Positions 36,881 to 46,300 are shown, counted from the stretch's first letter. The stretch: 64,000 nucleotides of DNA from Prevotella sp. (GCA_017960525.1 JAGCZA010000142.1:46222-110221); one strand, 5' to 3'. Made by a program: numbers and translations. Notes: a model not told the origin generated them from the sequence alone.

Positions 36881-37822
36881 ATGAAGGAAACAGTCAGATT
36901 CAGTGTCACTATTCCGGCCTACAAGGACAAGTACCTGAAGGAAACCATTGACAGCGTGCTGGCGCAGACCTGGCAGAACTACGAGGTGGTCATCGTCAAC
37001 GATGCGTCGCCATTTGACCTCGACACCATCGTCGCCCAGTACAACGACCCGCGCATACGCTACTTCAAAAACAAGAAGAACTGCGGCGCACGCGATGTGG
37101 TGGACAACTGGAACATCTGTCTCGGCCACGCTACCGGCGACTACCTCATCTGTATGGGCGACGACGACAACCTGACGCCCCGCTGTCTGGCCGACTTCGC
37201 CCAGCTGATAGAGAAATATCCCGACCTGGACCTATATCATGCACGCAGCGAAATCATCGACGACGACTCGCGCTTCGTCTGCGTGCTGGAGGAACGGCCA
37301 GAGTGGGAGTCGGTCTACTCGCTCATCTACAATCCGCGCAACACCCACTTAGGCGACTGGCTCTTCAAGACGGAGACGTTGCGCCGCAACGGCGGATTCT
37401 ACAAGCTGCCCTACGGCTGGCAGAGCGACGACATCAGCGCCTTCATTGCCGCTGCCAGTCACGGCGTGGCAAACACGCGGGAACCAGGATTCCAGTATCG
37501 CGGCAACGGGCTCTCCATCAGCCACGACATGAAGAGCATCGAGGACAAGATTGAGGCGGTTCGCTTCTCTATCAAGTGGCGGCTGCAGTTCGTGGCCGAC
37601 AGCCATCCCGACAACGCCGACGACCAGCGTCTCTGTGAGCTTATCAGGCGTGACGCCGAGGCCCAGGGCTTTCAGGACATCGACGATATGGTCGAGTTCG
37701 ACATCCGCAAAGATTTCATTGGCCGCAGCTGGTTCTGGCTGTGGCATCGGAGCAGGCACGGCATTTCGCTCAGGCGCTACCTGCGCTGTCTGCTGAAAAC
37801 CATCAAGTATAAACTGAGATAA
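36881..37822 (+). CDS. Glycosyltransferase family 2
   Basis: 313 residues. A GT-A fold starts with FSVTIPAYKDKYLKETIDSV and has the DxD-type motif in ICMGDDDNLTPRC. It transfers a sugar from a nucleotide-sugar donor to an acceptor in surface polysaccharide or protein glycosylation; the target is unknown. The C-terminus is very basic (RRYLRCLLKTIKYKLR), which suits contact with the membrane. It starts 5 nt after proA and ends exactly where the convergent helicase gene ends, with no spacer. Confidence 0.85.
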   Translation: MKETVRFSVTIPAYKDKYLKETIDSVLAQTWQNYEVVIVNDASPFDLDTIVAQYNDPRIRYFKNKKNCGARDVVDNWNICLGHATGDYLICMGDDDNLTPRCLADFAQLIEKYPDLDLYHARSEIIDDDSRFVCVLEERPEWESVYSLIYNPRNTHLGDWLFKTETLRRNGGFYKLPYGWQSDDISAFIAAASHGVANTREPGFQYRGNGLSISHDMKSIEDKIEAVRFSIKWRLQFVADSHPDNADDQRLCELIRRDAEAQGFQDIDDMVEFDIRKDFIGRSWFWLWHRSRHGISLRRYLRCLLKTIKYKLR

Positions 37823-39244
37823 TTACTCCGTCTGAGTCTTCGGCCAGTTCACCAGAAACACCTTTTCCGTGGCGCGTGTCAGGGCGGTGTAGAGCCAGTG
37901 CAGATAATCGGGTGTGAGCATGTCATCGGTCATATAGCCCTGGTCAATATAGACGTGCGCCCATTGGCCGCCCTGCGCCTTGTGGCAGGTCACGGCATAG
38001 CCGTACTTTATCTGTAGGGCATTGTAATAGGCGTCTGTCTTCAATCGCTGGTGGCGGTCGGACTTCAGTGGGATGTCGGCGTAGTCCTCCATCAGCTTCT
38101 GGTAAAATTGCTCCTGCTGCTCTTGCGTCAGCGCAGGCGCTTCGGACGTCAGCGTATCGAGCATCGCGGTGACCGTCAGTTCCAGGTCGTCGTAGTCGGG
38201 GAATTGCAATGTGGCTTCGGCAAAGTGGAAGCCATAGAGTTCGTGCACATTGCGCACGCGCTGCACCACGCAGCGGTCGCCATTGGCCAGGAAGGATAAT
38301 TCCTTCATCTCCCTGCTCCAGAAATAATTGTTCTTCACCACCATCAGTTGGTCGCCTCGGCAGAGCCTGTCCTCGCGGTCGAGCACGGTGCGGCGGATGC
38401 CTTGGTTGTAGACGTTGGCCCGCTTGTTCGAGCGCGTCACAACCATCGTCTCGTCCACGCCCACGCGGCTGTAACTGCCGGCCAGTGCCTCAATCAGTTC
38501 GTCGCCGGGCACCATCTGTATGTCGGCAAAGCCCGCGAAGCGCATCTTGGGCAGGGCCGTCACGTCGCCCATCAGCATCTGGCGCACGCGGGTGGCGTTG
38601 CAGAGTATGCCGCTCGCCTGGCTCTGACGCAGCACTTCGTGCAGGTCGGCCTCGTAGAGCGTCAAGCCATAGCCGCGCAGCACGTCGCTGCTCAGGGCGG
38701 GCGACTCGTCCTGACCCACCGGCGGCAGCTGGGCGCGGTCGCCCACAAGCATCAGGCGGCAGCCGTGGCCCTGATAGACATACTTCACCAGGTCGTCCAG
38801 CAGGTTGCCGCTGCCGAACTCGGCCGCCGTGCTGTTGCTCCACGAGGCAATCATCGAAGCCTCGTCTATGATGAAGAGCGTGTCGGTGTGCAGGTTGTCG
38901 TTCAGGTTGAAGGCCGACAGGTCGGCCGCCGTCTTCTGCCGGTAGATGCGTCGGTGGATGGTGTAGGCGTTCATGCCGGCGTAGAGCGAGAACACCTTTG
39001 CCGCCCGTCCCGTCGGCGCGAGCAGCACCACTTTCTGCCGCAGGCTGCGCAGTGCCTTCACGATGGCGGCGGCCAGCGTGGTCTTGCCCGTTCCGGCATA
39101 GCCGCGCAGCACCATCGCCGCGCTCTCCTGCGGCCGCCAGTCGGACGCAAAGCGGCAGAACGTCGCAATGGCCTCCCCCTGCTCACGGGTGGGGACAAGC
39201 CCCATCCCCTCCTCAATCCTCCTCCTCAGTTCGTCAGTAACCAT
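37823..39244 (-). CDS. RecD-like ATP-dependent DNA helicase
   Basis: 473 residues from ATG 39244. A superfamily 1 helicase: Walker A LRGYAGTGKTTLAAAI, Walker B TLFIIDEASM, motif III LMLVGDRAQLPPVG, and the C-terminal motif YAVTCHKAQGGQWAHVYID followed by LYTALTRATEKV. It lacks the long N-terminal domain of RecD2 and is the short form found in Bacteroidetes. Cytoplasmic, presumably in DNA repair or recombination. Confidence 0.88.
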   Translation of the reverse strand: MVTDELRRRIEEGMGLVPTREQGEAIATFCRFASDWRPQESAAMVLRGYAGTGKTTLAAAIVKALRSLRQKVVLLAPTGRAAKVFSLYAGMNAYTIHRRIYRQKTAADLSAFNLNDNLHTDTLFIIDEASMIASWSNSTAAEFGSGNLLDDLVKYVYQGHGCRLMLVGDRAQLPPVGQDESPALSSDVLRGYGLTLYEADLHEVLRQSQASGILCNATRVRQMLMGDVTALPKMRFAGFADIQMVPGDELIEALAGSYSRVGVDETMVVTRSNKRANVYNQGIRRTVLDREDRLCRGDQLMVVKNNYFWSREMKELSFLANGDRCVVQRVRNVHELYGFHFAEATLQFPDYDDLELTVTAMLDTLTSEAPALTQEQQEQFYQKLMEDYADIPLKSDRHQRLKTDAYYNALQIKYGYAVTCHKAQGGQWAHVYIDQGYMTDDMLTPDYLHWLYTALTRATEKVFLVNWPKTQTE

Positions 39245-39348
39245 AAGTTTCCTGTTAGTTTGCAGGCAAAAAGCCACCCGTTTCCGATTATTATTATATT
39301 GTTGCCTACATTAAAAGAATTTTCCTACATCAAATAAACCATTGTCGC

Positions 39349-39474
39349 TTAATTGGTTACACTCAAGTGTAGGCAATGTAGGCACTTTTTTAAATTCGTG
39401 CCCGTCTGGCGTGCACCAAACAGGAACATTCCCTCATCCAACTTGCTCTCAATATCAAATATTCTCTTATACAT
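39349..39474 (-). pseudogene. N-terminal stub of a DUF4143/AAA_14 ATPase
   Basis: The frame from ATG 39474 reads MYKRIFDIESKLDEGMFLFG then ARQTGTN. The first 28 residues match the start of the AAA_14/DUF4143 ATP-binding family, including most of the Walker A motif (GARQTGK in the family; here the Lys is lost and the match stops). A stop follows at 39349. Only the first tenth of a gene of about 400 codons is left. The promoter at 39559-39590 is still present. Confidence 0.65.
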
Positions 39475-39558
39475 AATGCCATAAAATTTGAGAGTGAACT
39501 CCTAAATTTTACATAAAAATCGGGAGTACGGTCACGAATTTAATCATCTTTTTCGGTG

Positions 39559-39590
39559 CAAAGATATAGCTTTTTATTGGGAAAAACAAT
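39559..39590 (-). promoter_or_regulatory. Orphan promoter upstream of the ATPase stub
   Basis: On the minus strand: ATTG (39590-39587), 20 nt, TATCTTTG (39566-39559). It points toward the 39474-39349 remnant and, beyond it, the helicase gene. The 39251-39750 stretch holds no intact gene. Confidence 0.6.
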
Positions 39591-39703
39591 GAATGTATCC
39601 CCCGCCACCTCCGTTTTTAAGCATATTTAAGGATATAATTACAATTATCTGTGAATTTCAATCTGTTAAGAAAACGGGAACTGGCAAACTTTTCGGCACT
39701 TTT

Positions 39704-39735
39704 TTTGGCCGTTCACAAAAAATGTAGTATATTTG
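39704..39735 (+). promoter_or_regulatory. Promoter of the AAA-ATPase-like pseudogene
   Basis: TTTG (39704-39707), 20 nt, TATATTTG (39728-39735), 20 nt before the ATG at 39755. It now probably serves the GH53 gene that follows. Confidence 0.7.
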
Positions 39736-39754
39736 CAGCGGACATTAATAACGA

Positions 39755-40112
39755 ATGGAGATGATGGGAACTATTGTCAGCGACCTAACCGACAGGGGCT
39801 ACGCCGTGGGTGTACAGCAGTTTGACCGCATACGCGAGAGCGGTGCCGTATATGTGGACAAAACGGCATATATATAAAATGGTAAGCACCAAGGCCGTGA
39901 ACTTCTTTCTCAGCCGACCGCGCCGCTTCGGCAAGTCACTGCTCGTCGACACGCTGCGCTGCTACTTCGAGGGCCGAAAGGAGCTGTTCGAGGGGCTGGT
40001 CATCTATGCTGTGCGTTTTGCCGCCGACAGTCGTTCTGTCTGGGCGGTGGGTCTGAACATCAGCGAAGACCGCCGCACCATAGACGACTATCGCATTGTG
40101 CAGGTGAAGTAA
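39755..40112 (+). pseudogene. AAA-ATPase-like/PD-(D/E)XK protein, frameshifted and internally deleted
   Basis: From ATG 39755 the frame reads MEMMGTIVSDLTDRGYAVG, then QQFDRIRESGAVYVDKTAYI, then a stop in a TATATATA run near 39877; in another frame it continues YKMVSTKAVNFFLSRPRRF with GKSLLVDTLRCYFEGRKELF. The text then jumps to the family's C-terminal end (RFAADSRSVWAVGLNISEDR). Intact members have about 500 residues with an N-terminal ATPase and a C-terminal nuclease-like domain. So this copy has a slippage frameshift and has lost about 400 internal residues. Confidence 0.78.
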
Positions 40113-40144
40113 GACAACGACTTCGAGAGCAATACTAAACGAAG

Positions 40145-41182
40145 ATGAGGCTAAGACAATTCTTTTCTGTTCTGCTGCTGGCCTGCACGGTTGCGGCCAC
40201 GGCTGTGGCGCAACCGGCGGATTTCGTAAAGGGTGCCGATGTGGGATTCCTGCAAGGACAGGAGCGGCGGGGCGTGGTGTTCCACGACCGCAACGGGCAG
40301 GAGCGCGAATGTCTGGAACTGCTGAAGAACGACTACCAGATGTCGGCCATCCGCATGCGCGTTTGGGTGAATCCGCGTGGCGGCAACTGTGACAAGAACG
40401 AACTGCTGGCAATGGCGAAGCGCGTGAAGGCACTAGGAATGGACCTGATGGTGGACTTCCACTACAGCGACTCTTGGGCCGACCCTGGCAAGCAGCCCAT
40501 ACCGAAGGCTTGGGAAGGACACTCGTTTGAGGAGATGAAGCAGGACGTGCGCAACCACACCGTCGACGTGCTCTCGCTGCTGAAGGAGAACGACATAGAG
40601 CCTCGATGGGTGCAGGTGGGCAACGAGACCACCAACGGCATGCTGTGGGATATGGGCCATATCAAGACCCAGCCGCAGCAGTACGCCGGATTCATCCGTG
40701 CAGGCTACGATGCCGTGAAGGAGGTCTTTCCCAATGCCATCGTCATCGTACATCTGGACCGTGGCCACAGGCAGGACATCTACGACTGGAACCTTGACAT
40801 CGTCCTGAAATACGGCGGCAAGTTCGACATGGTGGGCATGTCGCTCTATCCTTACTGGGCAATGGACGGCCACCCTGAGCTGAACGCAGACGACATCATC
40901 ACCGACTGCATCAAGAATATCCGCCACGTCAGCGAGAAGTACCAGTGCGACGTGATGATTGTGGAGACGGGCTACGAGGTGGACGAGCAGCACCCCGAGA
41001 AGATGGAGGAGGGCCGCCGCCAGCTGACCCGCGTCGTCCGCGAAGCCCGCAACGAGACCGACGGCCACTGCCGAGGCGTATTCTACTGGGAACCGCAATG
41101 CCTGCCCGGCGGCTACAAGCTCGGCGCCTTCGACAGCAAGGCCACCCCCACCGCCATCATGGACGGATTTGTAGAGGAATAG
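40145..41182 (+). CDS. GH53 endo-beta-1,4-galactanase
   Basis: 345 residues with a signal peptide (MRLRQFFSVLLLACTVAATA). A GH53 TIM barrel with DFHYSDSWADPGKQ, the acid/base Glu161 in WVQVGNETTNG and the nucleophile Glu274 in MIVETGYEVD. It cleaves the beta-1,4-galactan side chains of pectin (type I arabinogalactan). No SusC/D genes are near, so it is not part of a full utilisation locus in this window. Confidence 0.92.
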   Translation: MRLRQFFSVLLLACTVAATAVAQPADFVKGADVGFLQGQERRGVVFHDRNGQERECLELLKNDYQMSAIRMRVWVNPRGGNCDKNELLAMAKRVKALGMDLMVDFHYSDSWADPGKQPIPKAWEGHSFEEMKQDVRNHTVDVLSLLKENDIEPRWVQVGNETTNGMLWDMGHIKTQPQQYAGFIRAGYDAVKEVFPNAIVIVHLDRGHRQDIYDWNLDIVLKYGGKFDMVGMSLYPYWAMDGHPELNADDIITDCIKNIRHVSEKYQCDVMIVETGYEVDEQHPEKMEEGRRQLTRVVREARNETDGHCRGVFYWEPQCLPGGYKLGAFDSKATPTAIMDGFVEE

Positions 41183-41294
41183 CGAAGAACATGGCGGTAT
41201 TGCAAAATGTAGCCTATAGGAAAGGATTTAGTTAATATTAATGATAAAAAACTTTTTTTATTCCACAGAGTATCGTAATTCGGAAACTTATTGC

Positions 41295-41302
41295 TATATT
41301 TG
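41295..41302 (+). promoter_or_regulatory. Promoter -7 element of the toxin-antitoxin-McrBC operon
   Basis: TATATTTG followed by C, 15 nt before the ATG at 41318. No clear TTTG partner was seen. No other promoter-like site was seen before mcrB. Confidence 0.65.
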
Positions 41303-41317
41303 CACCCAAATCGATAA

Positions 41318-41665
41318 ATGATGGAACAAAAGGTATTTCGACTGTTATTGACGGCTGAAGCGGATCATTTCTTGCTGTCATTACCTCCAAAGGTTGCAGA
41401 TAAGATAAGATATAACATACGAAGGGTTCAGAAAGGAGAGCGTGATAACGAAATCTTCAAGAAACTGGGAGATACAGAGATATGGGAGTTTCGCACCCTC
41501 TATAACAAAATAAAATATCGTTTGTTTGCCTTTTGGGACACACAGAACGAAACGCTTATTATCGCTACACATGGCATTGTAAAGAAGACACAGAAAACGC
41601 CTCAAAAGGAGATTACCAAAGCACTAGAGATTAGAAAACAATATTTTGACAATAAAAAGCAGTAA
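41318..41665 (+). CDS. RelE/HigB-type toxin (Gp49-like)
   Basis: 115 residues, basic. Matches the phage-Gp49-like branch of the RelE/ParE toxin superfamily: IWEFRTLYNKIKYRLFAFWD, then LIIATHGIVKKTQKTPQKEI and a final ALEIRKQYF. Members are mRNA endonucleases acting on the ribosome. A second ATG is next to the first. The antitoxin starts 2 nt after the stop. Toxin-first order is typical of HigBA. Confidence 0.85.
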   Translation: MMEQKVFRLLLTAEADHFLLSLPPKVADKIRYNIRRVQKGERDNEIFKKLGDTEIWEFRTLYNKIKYRLFAFWDTQNETLIIATHGIVKKTQKTPQKEITKALEIRKQYFDNKKQ

Positions 41666-41667
41666 GT

Positions 41668-42009
41668 ATGGAACAGATTGGAGACATGAAGTTTATTGAT
41701 TTCGAGGAAGTACTTGACAGAGACCTTGGCAAAGTTGGCACGCCACGTCGCGACGCTTTCGAGAGTAGTGTTGATGAAGCTGTATATGCCTATAAGCTTG
41801 GGGAAGCCATTAAGAAAGCCCGCCTCGAAAATAATCTTACACAGGAGGAACTTGGTGAACGAATTGGAGTGAAGAAAGCCCAAATATCTAAACTGGAAAG
41901 AGGATATAGCATCACAATTCCCACCATGAGCCGCGTCTTCAAGGCACTTGGCTTCACTACTGCATCCCTCGACTTTGGAGGCAGTTTGGGAAGAGTTGCC
42001 CTTTGGTAA
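41668..42009 (+). CDS. XRE-family antitoxin (HigA-like)
   Basis: 113 residues. An N-terminal toxin-binding segment and a C-terminal helix-turn-helix (LGEAIKKARLENNLTQEELG, ERIGVKKAQISKLERGY). It should neutralise the upstream toxin and, as most HigA proteins do, repress its own promoter. mcrB begins 18 nt after its stop with no promoter or terminator between, so this repressor probably also sets McrBC expression. Confidence 0.85.
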   Translation: MEQIGDMKFIDFEEVLDRDLGKVGTPRRDAFESSVDEAVYAYKLGEAIKKARLENNLTQEELGERIGVKKAQISKLERGYSITIPTMSRVFKALGFTTASLDFGGSLGRVALW

Positions 42010-42027
42010 AGTAGCATATCTATTACA

Positions 42028-44844
42028 ATGCAGACAATACAAGTACAACAGAATGGCGATGTGTATTCTTGCAATATCGGTATCAGCCAGAAAGAGTGGT
42101 TGGAGATATTACTGGACGAGAATACACCACAGACATATAAGGAAACGGTATTACGCTTTTTCTACTACCCAGCTCATCGTGGTTCCTGTACGGCAGTAAG
42201 CAATGCCATGGGAGGCAATGCTCAAAAGCTGAATGCTAACATTAGGGAACTGGGCAAGTATGTTCAGAAGCGGTTGGAACGATTTCAAGTGATTCGGCCT
42301 GATGGCACGCCTTGTTTCTGGATTATCCCGATGAATGAGGGTAAAGAACTGTCCAAAGAAAGCGTAGGAACATTCGAGTGGGAACTCCGCTCCGAATTGG
42401 TCGAGGCTGTCAAGGACTATCTTTACAGGTATCTGATTGAACGTTACAAGGAACTGCGAAAGAACATCCCTATCAATGGGGCTTACTGGACTGAGTTATA
42501 TAAATGGCAGCTGATTACGGTCAATAAGGGGAAAACGCCAATTGACATTATTCGAGACCATGTAGCTAACCCTAAAAAATCAGAGTTGGGAGGCTTTGAA
42601 AATCTCATTGATGCCGCAAGAGATAACAAAAGTTTAAAATATCTTATGGACAACAAGCCCGCCGAGCTTGAAATGGCTTTGAACAAGTTGGCTGACGAGT
42701 CACAACCCTTAAACAAGCGATTGTCCGATTACAAATCAACGATGGCGGGAATGCTCCCGTTGGAGGGCTACAACAGCAAGGCCAACGACGAGAGAACAGC
42801 TTCGGTGATTCTCACATGCATCAATCCATGGAAGTACACCATATATAAATATGATGTCTATACAAACCTCTGCAAATATTTTGGAGAAGAAATAAGACCT
42901 ACGGGACAATGCTATAAGCATTTCCTGGAGTTGGTGACTCCCCTGTGTAAATTGATTTCCCACGACGAAACGTTTCAGCAAATAGTATCTACATCGCTGG
43001 AGGGGCAGGAAAAATGCGACTTGCTTCTTGCTCAAGACATTCTATGGATGCTGTTCGTCACTTTTCCTGACCAGTTAGAATATATCCGTCAGATCATGTT
43101 CCCCAATAAGCAGCGTGTTTGGCTTTGGAGCAAGTCTTTTTTGTCGGAATCACAGGACGTTTTGGAGATTGGCTCGTCGGCCAAGACCATCAAGGATTTC
43201 AGGCCATACAAGTCAAAGAATGCCCTGCGGAAAGCCTATCAGCAGGATGTGGGCAACGGCGACTTGAAGATTCCCGATGCTTACTGGGCTTTTATCAACG
43301 AGGTGAATGTTGGCGACATTGTTGTTGTCTTTGAGCCCAAAAAAGGGAATGGAAAGCAGTATCATCTGTTGCACGGATGGGGAGTGATAACGTCTGATTG
43401 TGTTCTCAACGAGGCAAAAGAGAACCCGATGAGCAGGGAGGTACAGTGGCGCGATTTCTTACAGATACCCAAGCAAAACGAGGAAATGGGAAACAGCCAG
43501 TTCTTTCAGGGAACAACAGACAAGCAGGCACTGCACATTAAAGAATTGTTGAACATCAATACCCAAGAAACAATGGAGTCGAAATATCAGAAATATATTG
43601 ACTTGTTGAAAGCGAATAAAAACCTGATTCTGACGGGAGCGCCGGGAACGGGAAAGACCTATATGGCGAAAGCCATAGCAGAGGAAATGGGAGCAGAGGT
43701 TGGCTTTGTGCAGTTCCATCCGTCGTATGACTATACAGATTTTGTGGAGGGGTTGAGACCTATAAACGATGACAATGGGAATGTCGGGTTTGAAAGAAGG
43801 GATGGGGTGTTTAAGGAGTTTTGCAAGGAAGCTTTCAAGAATATAGAAAATAGCCAGAAATCTCAAAAAGAACTAACGGCTGAACATACTCTTGAAGAAA
43901 AGTACAACGAATTTGTAGACAAAATAGAAAATGGTGACATTCAGGAAATTAGCCTCAAAACAGAAGGTAAGACAATGGATGTTCTTAGAGTATCGGATAA
44001 TAACAATATTATCCTTCGAACCTCTGGGAAAACTGACGGCCGTGAGTATACCGTTTCTTTTGAGCGTCTTACTAAACTTGCAAAAGTTTACCCAAATGCC
44101 AAATCTTTGAACACTATAACAAATATCCACAAAGCTGTTACAGCAGCTATTCGTGGGTGTCATTCTTCGTCCTACTGGGCTGTGCTTAATGCTGTCTATC
44201 AACAAGGCATATCTGAGACAATAGTTATTCCTACAGAAATTAAGCAAAAACCTTTCGTCTTTATCATCGACGAAATCAACCGTGGTGAAATCTCCAAAAT
44301 ATTCGGTGAATTGTTCTTCTCTATTGATCCGGGCTATCGGGGTGAGAAAGGAAAGGTAAACACGCAATATCAGAACATGATAGAGGAGGGCGACGTGTTC
44401 AAGGATGGCTTCTATGTTCCTGAGAACGTTTATCTCATCGGTACGATGAACGACATCGACCGCAACGTGGAGAGTATGGACTTTGCGATGCGCCGCCGCT
44501 TTGCTTGGCAGGAAGTGACGGCAGAGGAAAGTTATGCGAACATGATAGAGAGCGACGCTGACTTTGCGCTCGTCAAAGATGAAATAAAGACAAGGATGTT
44601 CAACCTTAACAAAGCCATTTCTGAGACAGAAGGGCTGGACGATGCCTATCAAATAGGGGCTGCCTATTTCAGGAAATATCTCGACTATCAAGACAGCGTC
44701 AATCCATTCGAATGCCTTTGGGAGAACCACCTAAAAGGTCTGCTCTTTGAGTACTTACGTGGCAACCGCAGGGCAAAGGTGCTGTTGGAGATATTGCATG
44801 ATGCATACAATAAGACGAGCATAGATGAGAAGCCTGCCCATTAA
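42028..44844 (+). CDS. mcrB: McrB-type AAA+ GTPase of an McrBC restriction system
   Basis: 938 residues. N-terminal part (about 15-140): a helical module often seen in McrB relatives. Middle (about 364-480): EVE-like, with VWLWSKSF, AYWAFINEVNVGDIVVVFEP and HGWGVIT, a fold that reads modified bases. C-terminal AAA+ domain: Walker A TGAPGTGKTY (near 537-544), FHPSYDYTDFVEGLRP, Walker B FVFIIDEINRGE (near 743-753) and the McrB signature GTMNDIDRNVESMDFAMRRR. Drives DNA translocation with McrC. Lower GC than the flanks. Confidence 0.9.
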   Translation: MQTIQVQQNGDVYSCNIGISQKEWLEILLDENTPQTYKETVLRFFYYPAHRGSCTAVSNAMGGNAQKLNANIRELGKYVQKRLERFQVIRPDGTPCFWIIPMNEGKELSKESVGTFEWELRSELVEAVKDYLYRYLIERYKELRKNIPINGAYWTELYKWQLITVNKGKTPIDIIRDHVANPKKSELGGFENLIDAARDNKSLKYLMDNKPAELEMALNKLADESQPLNKRLSDYKSTMAGMLPLEGYNSKANDERTASVILTCINPWKYTIYKYDVYTNLCKYFGEEIRPTGQCYKHFLELVTPLCKLISHDETFQQIVSTSLEGQEKCDLLLAQDILWMLFVTFPDQLEYIRQIMFPNKQRVWLWSKSFLSESQDVLEIGSSAKTIKDFRPYKSKNALRKAYQQDVGNGDLKIPDAYWAFINEVNVGDIVVVFEPKKGNGKQYHLLHGWGVITSDCVLNEAKENPMSREVQWRDFLQIPKQNEEMGNSQFFQGTTDKQALHIKELLNINTQETMESKYQKYIDLLKANKNLILTGAPGTGKTYMAKAIAEEMGAEVGFVQFHPSYDYTDFVEGLRPINDDNGNVGFERRDGVFKEFCKEAFKNIENSQKSQKELTAEHTLEEKYNEFVDKIENGDIQEISLKTEGKTMDVLRVSDNNNIILRTSGKTDGREYTVSFERLTKLAKVYPNAKSLNTITNIHKAVTAAIRGCHSSSYWAVLNAVYQQGISETIVIPTEIKQKPFVFIIDEINRGEISKIFGELFFSIDPGYRGEKGKVNTQYQNMIEEGDVFKDGFYVPENVYLIGTMNDIDRNVESMDFAMRRRFAWQEVTAEESYANMIESDADFALVKDEIKTRMFNLNKAISETEGLDDAYQIGAAYFRKYLDYQDSVNPFECLWENHLKGLLFEYLRGNRRAKVLLEILHDAYNKTSIDEKPAH

Positions 44845-46177
44845 GACGAAGGACAATTCCGAGCGGCTCTTGACGGAGGCGGAGCTTTGCCATCTTGAAA
44901 CGCTGAAGAAGTTGGCAGAGCCTACCATCGCGACGCTTTGCTTTGAAGAGCATCCCAATTTGTTAATATTCCCACAAGACTTGGAGGTATACGGGGATAA
45001 GATTGGGAATGCCCACATCCTCGAAGTGAAAAATGACAAGATTGTGACAGGTAACATCATGGGCTTCATTGGCTGCGGCAACACCAAGGTCAGCATCAGT
45101 TCTCGCTTTGCAAAAGGTGAGAACGACTATTTCCTGCACTATATGCTGCGAAAGGTGTTTGCCGTCAATCTCTTTGACCTGCAGTTCAACTCTGACGATG
45201 AAAGCATATTCGATTTCCTCATTTACCTGTTTCCTGCTTTTCTGAAACGGGCCATGCAGCAAGGTATGTACAGGGAGTATCAGACACGGAACTATAACGA
45301 TGCCAATGTGAAGGGACGTATAGACATTCCTCGACACATCAGGCAGAACATCCCTTTTGCAGGCAACATTGCATATACTACCCGAGAATACGCCCAAGAC
45401 AATCATCTTACTCAATTAATTCGCCACACAATTGATTACATATCGCACCATAGATACTCTGGAGTCATCCTCCAAAATGACGAGGACACTGCCAATGCCG
45501 TGAAAGCCATAAACCAGGCCACAGCGTCTTACAATCGCAACGAACGGCAAAAGGTAATAAGCCAGAACCTTCGTCCTATAAGCCATCCTTATTATGATGG
45601 TGAGTATCGGCCATTACAGCAATTATGCATACAGATACTTTGCCAAGAAGAGATAAAATATGGTTGTGACGATGATGAAATCTGCGGTGTGTTGTTTGAC
45701 GGCGCTTGGGTATGGGAAGAATATCTGAATACCTTCCTTGCAGATATAGGCTTCGAGCATCCGAGAAACAATATAGGCACTGGACACAAGTGCCTGTTTT
45801 CAGACAGGACTGGTTGGTGCTACCCCGATTTCCTTAGTAAGGAAATGGTGCTTGACGCGAAATACAAATGGTATGACGACTGGGCCAAAGTACAAACAAA
45901 AGACTTGTATCAGGTTATCTCGTATATGCATATTTTAAATCTGAAAAAAGGTGGCTTTATTGTGCCTGTGGATTGGAACTCCAAGAGTTTTTCATCTAAG
46001 ACGCTCATGGGGATGGGAGGCGATATGTCGGTGCATGCCATGAATGTCGGCTTTCAATCACAGTCGTTTGATGATTATCAAACAAGAATGGCCCATTCAG
46101 AACAAATGTTAAGAAACATAATAGAAAAAGGAATAGTAGACGAACATAGTGACTCAGGTGCCGAAGTGCAAGGATGA
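44825..46177 (+). CDS. mcrC: McrC-type nuclease subunit
   Basis: 450 residues; its start overlaps mcrB by 20 nt, so translation is coupled. The C-terminal PD-(D/E)XK nuclease is visible in GAWVWEEYLNT, CYPDFLSKEMVLDAKYK (Asp, Asp-x-Lys pattern near residues 333-347) and QVISYMHIL. The N-terminal part binds McrB and stimulates it. Together McrBC cut DNA that carries modified cytosines or whatever base the N-terminal readers recognise. Confidence 0.9.
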   Translation: MRSLPIKTKDNSERLLTEAELCHLETLKKLAEPTIATLCFEEHPNLLIFPQDLEVYGDKIGNAHILEVKNDKIVTGNIMGFIGCGNTKVSISSRFAKGENDYFLHYMLRKVFAVNLFDLQFNSDDESIFDFLIYLFPAFLKRAMQQGMYREYQTRNYNDANVKGRIDIPRHIRQNIPFAGNIAYTTREYAQDNHLTQLIRHTIDYISHHRYSGVILQNDEDTANAVKAINQATASYNRNERQKVISQNLRPISHPYYDGEYRPLQQLCIQILCQEEIKYGCDDDEICGVLFDGAWVWEEYLNTFLADIGFEHPRNNIGTGHKCLFSDRTGWCYPDFLSKEMVLDAKYKWYDDWAKVQTKDLYQVISYMHILNLKKGGFIVPVDWNSKSFSSKTLMGMGGDMSVHAMNVGFQSQSFDDYQTRMAHSEQMLRNIIEKGIVDEHSDSGAEVQG

Positions 46178-46269
46178 GCAACTTTATTAGGATTTCAAGA
46201 TAATCAAGTACGATGTCACAAGGTCAAACTGCCAAGTCAAAGAAAGAAGTTTCATATCTATCCAAGAAA

Positions 46270-46300
46270 GGAGCCTTCAACTGTTATGGTTGAAGGCTCC
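46270..46300. terminator. Hairpin between mcrC and aspS
   Basis: A perfect 12-bp inverted repeat: GGAGCCTTCAAC (46270-46281) and GTTGAAGGCTCC (46289-46300), 7-nt loop. It lies between two convergent genes; on the minus strand it is followed by a short T-rich run. Confidence 0.75.
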
